Below, piece after piece: positions 47,994-58,489 of a DNA stretch of 64,000 nucleotides. Origin of the DNA: Jacaranda mimosifolia (taxonomy: Eukaryota; Streptophyta; Magnoliopsida; Lamiales; Bignoniaceae); NCBI GenBank assembly GCA_018894105.1, contig CM032128.1:14055001-14119000 (forward strand). The letters are read 5' to 3'. Within the stretch, counting starts at the first letter, position 1; each line of letters begins with the position of its first letter. A program made the position numbers and the translations under genes. A model generated the notes under the pieces. That model made no database searches, had not been told where the DNA came from, and was given only the letters and a program-made list of their open reading frames with translations.

Positions 47994-50239
47994 ATGGATA
48001 TCAGAGATATATATGGTCAACGTGATCCCAGTGTCTTATACATGCAAGATGGCCATCGATCAGAGAGTGTATTAGCTGAAGATATAGATGACACTTTAGT
48101 TGTTAGACGAGGAAATAGAAGATTTTGGAGAATTATAGGACGCCAAGCTCTACACACTCGTGTATTATCTTTATTAAATGAGATGGGATTTTATGGTCTC
48201 TACAGTTGTAGAAATATTGAGACTAATGTTTATGTAATTACAGCTTTGGTCGAGAGGTGGCGCTCAGAAACTCACACATTTCATTTACGTGTGGGTAAGG
48301 CTACAGTTACGTTGCAGGACATAGCAGTTATTTGGGCATTACCGGTAGACGATATTACTGTTACAGGTAAAAACCATGTTCACAACCTCACACAGTAGCA
48401 GGATTATTGTCATCGTTATCTCAGATTCATTCCAGAGGAGCGAGACCTTAAAGGGTCACAACTTCATCTTACTGCTCTTACGGACCATATTCATAATAAT
48501 AGAATTATGGATCATAGCACAGTTTTGAAGATCCAACAATACGCACGTGTCTGTGCGTTGATACTTCTTGGAGGTCTTATGTGCCCAAGCTCATCGGGTT
48601 CTGCAATATCACTAGTTTACTTACAGCATATGGAGCAAATATATGAAGTCCGTAACTTTAGTTGGGGTTAAGGGTGTAAACGGATATTAAATGGATCAGA
48701 TACACTGTATTTGTATCCGTATTCGATTAAATTTTTTAATATCCATATTTGTATCCGCATCTGACGGATATTTATACAATAATATCCAAATTCGTATCCG
48801 ATGGATATTAAGCGAATTCGAATATATCCGTATCCGATTACAATTATTCGAATACATATGTATCCAATTATAAGTATCGTATTCAAATTCAAATAATATT
48901 TTTTTGAATATCCGTATCCGTTTATAATTTTTCAAATATCCGTTTACAGATATCTGAATATCCGAATCCATTAACTTATAACAAAATGCATATTTTTTCT
49001 AATAACGAGAATTATACACTTTTATTGAAAAGCAAGCAATAAAATAAATATTACAATAAAATCTTGAAAAAAATAGCCCCTAAAAAACAAATCAACCAAT
49101 AAATTTAAATTTCTAACTAACAAAATAAAAACAACCTATATAACCTCACTAAAACAACTCGGTGAAAAAAAATCATGCCCTAGATAATTTAATTCAAATA
49201 AGTTCTAATTCAACGAAATAAACATACAATTCTCCTCAAAAATCAAATAAAAATAATAATTTTTAACATATAATATAACAAAGCCCTAAGAAACAAAATA
49301 TAAAGATGCTACTCCTTAAAGTAGCACGACAAAATCAACAAGCTCCAACTTCTTCTCTGTTTAAGACTACAAAACATAATAAGCCAAATATTAGTATTAA
49401 AAATTTTAAAATTTACCTACTAAAAGAAAAATACACTCAAAGAATTTATCACATACTTTAAAAATATGTGACATAATTCCACACTTTTTCTTTTGAAAAA
49501 TCTGTTAAATAAAAAAAAAAAAAAGAACAAATCAAAGTATTGGCCAACAAGACCCAATTCCAACATACAATTCATTATATAATTTATAACATAATACTTC
49601 AATTATTACCTTTTCCAATGGCAAAGTGTGCAAAATTTAAAATCTCCATCATCAAATAAAAACATTATTAAAACTATAAAATATTCAAAGAAAATAAGAA
49701 GATGAAAAAATAAATAAACAAGTAAAGAGATGCTACATCACCTGCAAAAAAATGTAAAAGAAGATTGACAAGTCCAAATATGAAATAATAAAACAAAAGG
49801 AAATAGCAACATCCCAATAATTCCTCTCGTAAGAATCAACCGAATGAAACCCCTCTTCAACATAATATTCGTTGTACCTTCCTTCAGTATGTGCATTCAC
49901 AATTTCTATTAACCCATTAAAATGTAGAACCCTCCAAGAAAACAACGTTATAATTTGCAAAATGAAAGAAATATAGATGTACCATTCTGTTGTTGCTTGT
50001 TGGTGCTGATTTCTTTGGGCAGGCCATGAAAATACAGATCGGTGAAAATTATTTTCCATTAGATTAAAGCCTCAGGTTAAATGGGCTGTGCTTATTTTCC
50101 CTGAAATAATGTATTTATTATCAAACAGAGGAGAGTATTGAATGGAATCACAAAAATCTAACTTGAACTCCATTTTCAGTAACAATAATAAGAATACATA
50201 AGCATACGGTGTCTAGATTTGTTTATAATGTGAACAAAT

Positions 50240-50460
50240 TGTATTTGTGAAGCAGCAGCTGGCCTTGGTCTGTCGCAACAGAGGCCACTTGCTGGTCACC
50301 CGAGACAGAGGCCAATAGCAGCTGGGCTCCAGCGCAACATAGGCCAGCAACAGGTCGCGTCCGGGGCCAACTGTTGCTGGCCTCCACGCCGCGGAGGCGA
50401 GCCGCTCAACTCCACGACGAGCTCTCTCGCCGGGAATCTTGTCAGAGACGCCTCAAGATT
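50240..50460. other. G/C-rich block inside the hAT element
   Basis: This is a G/C-rich island in very AT-rich DNA with recurring CTGGCC/GGCCAGC and GAGGCCA words. A shorter, related block with GGGCCAGCTGCTGCTGGCTC lies at 51779-51860. Each precedes the same type of AT-rich segment, so the pair probably arose by internal duplication. No clear coding frame was recognised; captured exon sequence is possible. Confidence 0.45.
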
Positions 50461-51129
50461 TGTTAGAAAAGAAAATTTTTTACCTTTGATATGGAGGGTG
50501 GGCAGCGGCGGCTGTAAGGATGAGGGGAAGTGGGTAAATTTGAAAGTGAGGGAAAGATAGTAAACCTGTTAGGGTTTCTTGTCTTTTTGTCAATTCCCTC
50601 TCAAATGTTACTGGTTTTTTTATATTTTATTTAATAACAATAATTTATATTTTAAAATTATAATTCAATATTTTTAAAATTTTTAAATTCAAGATTTAAT
50701 TATAAACTAATTTATTATATATGATTTTCTATTATCATTTAATTTTAATTATTTAAATATTAATAATGTTAATTAATAAAAACATTTTCTTTTATTAAGA
50801 TTTTGGAGTTTAAGGTTTATAAACTTTTTGCCAAGGGATTTTAGGATATAGAGTTTAGGTAAATATTTGGACAATTTTTATTAGTTTTTGAAATTAATAA
50901 CGATACAAGTTTAGGTATTTTTTTTAAGAAATATTTATTTCATAATTAATATTAATAATAATGATAATTATATTTATTAATTATAAAATCAATCAACAAA
51001 AATGTTATATTGATTAATTCCATCCTTCTTAACATTGCTATATCTTTAAAATTTATTACTTCTTTTTCTTCTCAGTTTTTTAATTATTAATTTATATAGT
51101 AGATTTTTGGATTTTGGGATGGTTTAAGT

Positions 51130-53060
51130 TTTATATCTAACAAATTTTATTAGTTTTTTGAATTGATAATACTACAGAATAAAATTATGAATTGATATAT
51201 TCACATTATATTACATGTATAGTTACATATTTTAAAGCACTTAATGTCCCTCTAGCTAATTAATATTTTTAGTATTTGCTATCTTATTTGAATTCAGAAA
51301 TTAAATGTCCTTAATTTAGTTAATTTTTTTAATTAGTGGTCTACTTTAGATATTAATAATGTTAATGAATAAAAAATGTTCTTTATTATTAACATTTTGG
51401 GGTTTAAGTTTTATAGAGTTGTGGGATTTTAGGATTTAGGGTTTAAATTTTTTGTTTAGATAAATTATATTAGTTTTCTGAATTAAAAATACTACAAATC
51501 TACAAAATAAAACTATGAATTGATATAATCATCTTATATTATATATAGAGTATAGTTAGATATTTTAAAACATTTAATGTCCCTTTAGCTAATTAATGAT
51601 TTAGTATTTTACTATTTTATTTTAAAATTAAAAATTAATTATTTTTTATTTAGTTAATTTTTTATAATTAATGATTGATTTTATAATGAATTAATATTAA
51701 TAAAATGACAACAAAATAAATTAATTATAAAGTCCAGCAACAATAACTTTATATTGATTAACTCTATATAAATGAGTCATGGGGCCAGCTGCTGCTGGCT
51801 CCCAGCTTTGGCGTCGTGGAGGCCAGCGGACCTCTGTGACGAGCATTTCGTCGGCGCTTTTGCCGGTGAGAATAGTACAATAGAAGAATATTAAAAATAA
51901 AAAAGGAAAAAGAAAAAAAGGAAGAAGAAGAAAGGAAAAAGAGAGAGTTACCTAGTAATGGGCAACTGGTGTGGGTTGTGACTGAGGTAAGTGAAATTGA
52001 AATGTAAATGAGAGCTAGGATTTAGTCATTTGGTCACTTTTGTCTTTTAAAATTTTTATTTTTTTATATTTTATTTTGATAATTTTTATTTAATTATAGT
52101 AATTAATTTTTTAAAATTCAAAATTTAATTATTCACTAGTTTGTTATATATGACTCTGATTCATATCTTGATCCTTAATATTTTTGCATATTATATTTCA
52201 ATAGAATTTGAAAAAATTAGATTTTATGATGGCCATTTAATATTAACATTTAGTTTTAGATGTGTAGATATAAATATAACAATGTTAATCAATAAAAATA
52301 TTCTCTATTATTAATATTTTGGGGTTTTAAATTTATAGAGTTGTGAGATTTTAGGATTTAGAGTTTAAGTTTTATATTTATATAAATTTTATTAGTTTTC
52401 TAAATTAATGATAGTACAAATCTACAAAATAAATTATGAAATGATATATTCATCTTATGTTATATGTAAAGAGTATAGTTAGATATTGTAAACATTTAAA
52501 AGTTGTTTGGGTGAGTTTATAAGCTCCTCAAAATATTTTATAAGATGTTTGATAGTTTGTAAGATGTTAGTATTCTGTAATTTTTTTAAGAAAATAGTTT
52601 ATAAAATTTCTAAAATAAAATATTAGAAACTTATAAGCACTTTTTAAGAAAGTAAGGAGTTCTTAACTTATTTTTAGAATATTAACAAGCTCCCTTAATT
52701 TTAATTATATTAATTATAAAATTATCATTACTAATACCTTATAAGCTCAAAGATCTTATTATCCAAACACTTTGAAATCTTATTTTTAAAAAAAGATATA
52801 GCATTTTATAAGTTTGAAAAATATCTTATAAGATGTAGGAGCTTCAAAAATATTTTATAAGATGCAGGAACTTATAAAAATATTTTAAATAAGTTTAGCC
52901 GAAGACCTTCTTAATGTCCCTTTAGCTAGTTAATAGATTTAGTATTTTACTATTTTATTTTAGAATTAAAAAGTTAATTATTCCTGATTTAGTTTATTTT
53001 TTAATTATTGATTAACTTTATGATTAATTAATATTAATAAAATGACACAAGTATAAATTA
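51130..53060. repeat. Internal repeats of the hAT element
   Basis: A segment containing ATTAGTTTTCTRAATTAA, CTACAAATCTACAAAATAAA and TTTAATGTCCCTTTAGCTA recurs starting at about 51147, 51465 and 52389. A weaker copy lies near 50880. Copies differ by substitutions, and the last one is split by a MITE. Confidence 0.8.
52499..52910. mobile_element. Harbinger-type MITE nested in the hAT
   Basis: This 412-bp element is flanked by TTA at 52496-52498 and 52911-52913. The ends are AAAGTTGTTTGGGT and, on the minus strand from the right, GAAGGTCTTCGGCT. A paralogous uninterrupted site exists at about 51570-51585 (AAACATTTAATGTCCC), which shows exactly which bases were added and confirms the 3-bp duplication. 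Confidence 0.85.
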
Positions 53061-55670
53061 ATTATAAAGTAAAGCAATAATAATTTTACATTGATTAATT
53101 TTATCATTCATATATTGATTTTTCAATTTTTTTTGATTTAATATTATTTAATTATCATCATTACCGTCTATCGATTCTTCATAATCCTCATCTACTAATT
53201 TTTTTATTAATTCTTTAATTCCTAATTTTTACATATATTCATTTATATATAGATTATGAAATTTCATATTGAAATAATAAAAATAATTTATTATGTATAA
53301 TAATATATTATATAGGATAATTTTTTAAAATATTATTTATATATTAAAATACATAAAAATAGAATATATTATATATAATAATTTTTTAAATATTATTTAT
53401 CGGATACGGATAACGGATTTAATTAAATTACGGATAATCGAATATATAAACGGATATATCCAACGGATATGTATTCGGAGTGGATATTAAACGGATCTAA
53501 TAGGCATTTACCATATTCGTATCCGTTTATAATCGAATATCTACTAATCGGATATGGATAATATCAGTTTTAAACGGATACGGATAATAGCCTTATAAAC
53601 GGATTCGAATGCGAACGGTAAACGGATTTTCGAATATCCATTTACAGCCCTAGTTGGGGTAGTGCAGTTTTGTCGTTCATGTATCGTAAGCTTTGCACTA
53701 CATCACGTAGAGGAAGATCAAATATTGGTGGAGCGATGTAGTTGTTACAGGTGAAGTAGTATTATTTTGCTTTTATATTAATTCTTGCAATTAGGTATGA
53801 CGCCTAAAAAATTGTTAATTGTAGATTTGGGCATGGTCACGCATTACAACATTGACGCCTATAAGATTAACTTCTCGCGTCGATGACAATGAAGCTCCAG
53901 TAGTAGTTGATGGACTTCCAATTCCTCCGTATAGTGCTCGGTAAGATAATATATGTTATAGTTTATTAACATTTTCATGCAACTGTTTTCTGCGTATATG
54001 GATAATATAAATTGTTATATCAATATCAATTGAATGGATTTTTAGGTGGTGGCATTATAATTCTTTCACGCAAACAGCAAGTCACTCTGTACGAATCATA
54101 AGAGATGTGCTTGATAGAATGTCGGCAAATGAGGTCGAAAATTCTATAATAATAATAGTTTTTACATCAAATATTCTGATAAGCTATTTATCTATATAAA
54201 CATAGCTCAATACGTTTATATACAGTTTATATGGCAACCATATGACCCGATCCAAGACATTCAAACCTTGCAAGTCCATTGTGCCCCAAGACTTTGGACA
54301 GCAGCGTGTCCATTAATCAACTTTGCTATAATTGAGATGCATCATCCAAAACGAGTCCTAAGGCAATTTGGGATGCAACAACATATTCCTCCACCACCGG
54401 CTGAGAGAGGTTCAATATTACATGACATATCACGTAGAGGTCATCTTGGGCAAGATTGGTCCATTTATCACATGGATTATATTGCTCAGTGGGCTAACAT
54501 AGAGCAGCTTGTTGTGCATGGACCTCCTATTGTCAGATCAACCACTATGGAAAATGGATACATGTTATGGTATGATCGAATTACACGTCGAATCATAGGT
54601 CCATCATATGAGAACACACCAACGGGGTACCATCTAGAGATCCACGCGCTTGGCAATATGTGGTATGTATATAAAGCATGCAATACATCCTTCAGTGATT
54701 TAAATGATATTTAACATTATGTTCCATGTCTTATTTTTTGCAGACAGATCAAATACGCAATTTGATGATCAGTTGTGATTCTGTTGCCGATGATGCCGAG
54801 GTTATGGACTTCATTCAGATGAGGAATGATCATAGATTAATTGCTGAGAACGTTCATCAGTTGACATCTAGACAACGCTTTCCAAGCCAAGTCCCTCAAC
54901 AACAAGAAGTCAGTGGTAGTACACATACGAGAAGGAGGAGACGCAACATTAGATCCAACAACACAACTGATGATGATAGCATTCATGGGGTCACTGGGAG
55001 TGATTCTTAGCTCAAGATACTCATTCTTTTAGGTCAAGTGGTGTTAGTGATGTGGGAGGTCCTGTTAATAGGCTGCATAACTTGTATGCCGACAATTACG
55101 AACGTCAACTACCAGGAGTTCCAGAGTTGACACCTATACCACCATATATGTTGGCTAGTAGACAATCAGTATCCGGACTAGTAGATACTGATCTTGGTCT
55201 AGGATGGGGATCAACGGAGTATGATTATTCAGCACCAACACGCCACTCATTTCATATCTCGCTAGTACCTTTTCTAGGTAGTACGGAGTATCATGATCAC
55301 TATGAGGCTAGTCCAAGCCATCATCAGTCACATGATGCTGCACATGATGAAAGGGCGCGACGACCATGAAGACAATGACAACGACGAGGTTGTGGCACTG
55401 GAGGACATTATTAGGGCTACCTTTTAGAATATTGTGTATCAATATCATTGGTTCATAAAATACAAATTGTAAATTTGTATTTCGATGCTTTGAATCAGGA
55501 TAAGGATCATGACTGCAAAGTTTGGTTCCACAAAACAAGTAACAAAGAAGACACAAAAAATTACAATGAATGCGCACAACAATAAGTAATAAAGAAGACA
55601 CACAGAAATTACAAAGACAACATACAAAAATCACATATATTTTGCTTACAACTTACTAACTATAAAAAAG

Positions 55671-58373
55671 CTAGGGATTCAGGCCTTGTTGTGCATTTTG
55701 AACTTCATCAAGGCGACGTTCTTGTTGTCTTGCTCTTGCTTGAGCCCAATCCATTTTATTTTGAATTTGAGTGGTACGGTCTCTACCTACAATGCGTCGC
55801 TCTCGACGTGCAGGATTGTGGACTAGCTCAAATTTAGGATCATCCCAATAATCCTCCGACCACAATAGTTCAAATCTCCCTTTATAAGTTGCAATGTAAT
55901 GTTCCACTTTATAATATTCCTTCACAAGTGATGCACAGTTGACCCCAAATGTTCGACATACTTGCATTGCATGTGAGCAAGGAATTCCATATTCAGCCCA
56001 TTTCCCACATGAGCAATCTCGTGTCCGAAGCTTCACAACATGAGTATAATTCCCACATGATGTGTCCATTCTAGTAATGACTGAAGCTGATTGTTGAGCG
56101 TAATCAACCTTTTGCACGAAGTGATTAACATAATGGTGCTGCCATTTTGTGTATATGTTAAAAGCATAATCAGCCCATAATTGATCATTTTGCCTCATCC
56201 TACGGGTATTAGTGATCCAACGAAGAAAATATTTCACGCAACGATCAAATGTTGTTTGAACAATAGTTGTAATTGGTAGTCAGCAAGCACCTTTTAACAC
56301 CCCATTTATATATTCGGACATGTTTGTCGTCAAAATGCCAAACCGCCATCCTCCATCATGAGATAATGTCCATTGGCTCTTGTCTATCCGCTCCAAGTAA
56401 GAGTAAGCACGCTCATTAATACTCTTTATATCCTCCATCTTTTTTTCAAATTTTTGAATTTGAGCTGCAGCACCAGCTTTCCAACACATGTCCTTCAATT
56501 GAACATTCTTAAAATGTTTATTGAAATTTGAATACACATACCTCAAACAAAATCAATGTACTCCATGAGGGGGCGTGAAATCAGGTATGCTCTCTACAAT
56601 AACCAAAATACCACGATGACGATCAGAAAGTAAACAATAGCCATCGGCCCCTCTGATAATGTGTTTCACCAACATCCGAAGGAACCATCTCCAAGATATC
56701 AAAGTTTCCTCATCTACTATAGCAAAAGCTATAGGCATAACATTCTGATTTGCATCAATGGCTACAGCAACAAGCATTTTATGTTTATACTTTGTGTATA
56801 GATGAGTTCCATCTACACTGATAAGTTTGCGGCAATGTTGGAACCCTTCTATAAATGGTCGAAATGCCCAAAAGACATATTTCAACATCTTTTGTCCCGG
56901 TATGCCTATTCAAGATGATTCCATTCAACAATTGTTCCTGAATTCCACTTCTGGAGAGCTCCCAAATATTTGGGTAATTTTCTTACCGAGGTCTCCCAAG
57001 TCCAATAAAGTTTTTCCCTCGCACATTTCATGCTATTCCATGCCTTAGCATAAGAGATTTCATAACCGTACTTATTTTTTACCATCATTTGCACACTTGC
57101 AACCCCATAACCTAGATTACCTCGAACAGTGTCCAATAGGTCCAAAGCAATCATATTTCTGCTTAAATTCTGATGATCCATTGAAACTCATCCATAAGGC
57201 ATGTGTGAGGGCCTCCATACTTGGTAATTCTCCACAATCCCTTTTTCTCTTTAAATATTCCCCTCACACTCCACGGACAAGAAGGTTGTTCTTTGTTATT
57301 ATGTTTGCACACCACTTTCCATAACTTTGGTGTGCTCTCAAGAACCCGATACTCTCGTCTCGTCACTTGCACGGAATAATCTTTCACAGAAGTGATAAGA
57401 TGCTCCTTACTCTTGAATACCATTTCCACATGGAGTGCTCCTTTACTTGAGTCGTAAAACTCAGTCCAACCATGGGTTGGAATACCCACAGAATCTGCCT
57501 GTATAAATATATCATTATCATCTATTGCAGAGAAGAATGGATATACGAGATATAGACTTGGTTGCATAGTTGTGGATGTATTTCTTCTCGTCTCATGTGG
57601 TAGTTGTTGGGAAGATGTTCCCTCGCCGTGTGAAGGCAATAGCTCTTCCATTGTATCAATATCTACCTCATCATCATCACTACCATTAAAATCATCACTA
57701 TCATTTTCAGCTGGTTCTGAATCCCTCAACTCTTCATCACAAAAACTATCTACTTGTGGCTCTGGTTCACCATCATGAACGAAATGTGTTGGGTTATCTT
57801 GCTCTCCTTCAAAAACTTGATGAGAGGTAGAAGGGTCTTCACCAAAATCATGAATGCCAACGTTTGCAAACCCTTGCGTAACCACAGGAACATTTATTTT
57901 TGATTGAGTTGGGTATTGTTGATCCCATCCAAAATCTTGATAAGAGGCAATTGACCTTCGGGTTGCATCAAAAGCCCCATGTAAGACCCCACTCCAAAAG
58001 TATTATCAACACCAGTCTGACATATTACTTCTGTCTCAACATATAATTCCACACTATCAAGTTGACACTGTGGACCAAACAACATAGATAAACCATTATC
58101 ATTATGTATTTCCACAAGTGTAGATATCCCGTACTGTTTATCCAAATAGAATTTTGCTTGAATTTTTAGTTTATAGTTGATGCTAGCAATAGTTGTCGCT
58201 CCATAGATTTCATAGCACATGTCAGAATATGTTATTTCACGAGATACTCTAATGACACTGCATGCTGGACGATCATAATCCACTGAGCGAGAATCTCTAG
58301 TAATTTTTCTGCCAAAGTATATTAGAACAACAATGGTACTCGAAGTCGACATACCTTCCACAAATACACACAT
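55671..58373 (-). pseudogene. mudrA-like MULE transposase, broken
   Basis: On the minus strand the parts appear in canonical order. First is an N-terminal region (probable start 58352, MSTSSTIVVLIYFG). An acidic stretch follows, then the MuDR DNA-binding domain at about 57480-57180 (LYSVQ-like SVKDYSVQVTRREYRV, then C.HN and SCPWSVRG, ending GPHTC). The DDE core lies at about 56880-56560 with D in ISVDGTHLY and D in LLSDRHRG. Last comes a SWIM zinc finger at about 56020-55960 (CSCGKWAEYGIPCSHAM). Lesions: three frameshifts near 57900, 57185 and 56900, and two in-frame TGA codons at about 56550 and 56279, both where Arg (CGA) is expected. It cannot encode a full transposase. The 3' end faces the PMD gene across about 300 bp. 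Confidence 0.88.
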
Positions 58374-58489
58374 AATTTATATTAATTAATCAATCTAATC
58401 AATAAATATCATAAAATTTAAAAAAATATTAAGATTTATATTGTTCAATATTTCCACAGTACAAAAAATAAATTAACACTCACAAAAAT

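Larger units (their letters stand above)
48669..53652. mobile_element. 5-kb non-autonomous hAT element
   Basis: The element is 4984 bp with a perfect 8-bp target duplication, GTTGGGGT, at 48661-48668 and 53653-53660. The ends are TAAGGGTGTAAACGGATAT and, on the minus strand from the right, TAGGGCTGTAAATGGATAT. About 300 bases at each side are packed with GGATAT/ATATCC and CGAAT words, as in hAT subterminal regions. The interior has no recognisable transposase; a 108-codon minus-strand frame at 49733-50059 has no known domain. The core holds three to four diverged copies of one segment and two G/C-rich blocks. Confidence 0.9.
47994..55369 (+). pseudogene. Plant-mobile-domain (aminotransferase-like) gene, broken
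   Basis: The gene encodes a protein of the plant mobile domain family, which occurs in transposons and in host nuclear proteins of the MAIN/MAIL type. Exon 1 runs from 47994 to 48668 and resumes after a hAT insertion at 53661-53750. Further exons are about 53825-53940, 54046-54133, 54226-54666 and 54744-55369. Recognisable parts are NEMGFYGLY, ALVERWRSETHTFHL, the 'DYCHRYL' stretch, LWAW-like IWAWSRI after intron 1, and VLRQFGMQQHIPPPPAERG. An acidic, Arg-rich tail follows. Lesions: a TAG at 48396-48398 where Trp is usual, a TAG at 53739-53741 before LLQ, and a frameshift near 55008. Removing the hAT plus one target copy leaves the frame continuous, so the gene was inserted into as an open exon. 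Its biochemical role is not established. Confidence 0.8.

Noticed and set aside
48691..48971. Frames rich in Ile-Arg on both strands
   Set aside because: These come from GGATAT/ATATCC subterminal repeats of the hAT element, not from protein-coding selection.
49733..50059. 108-codon minus-strand frame in the hAT, possible transposase fragment
   Set aside because: No hAT dimerisation (hATC) or other catalytic motif was visible, and the frame is short in AT-rich DNA.
57572..57778. Serine-rich plus-strand frame
   Set aside because: It is the antisense of the acidic N-terminal part of the mudrA-like transposase.
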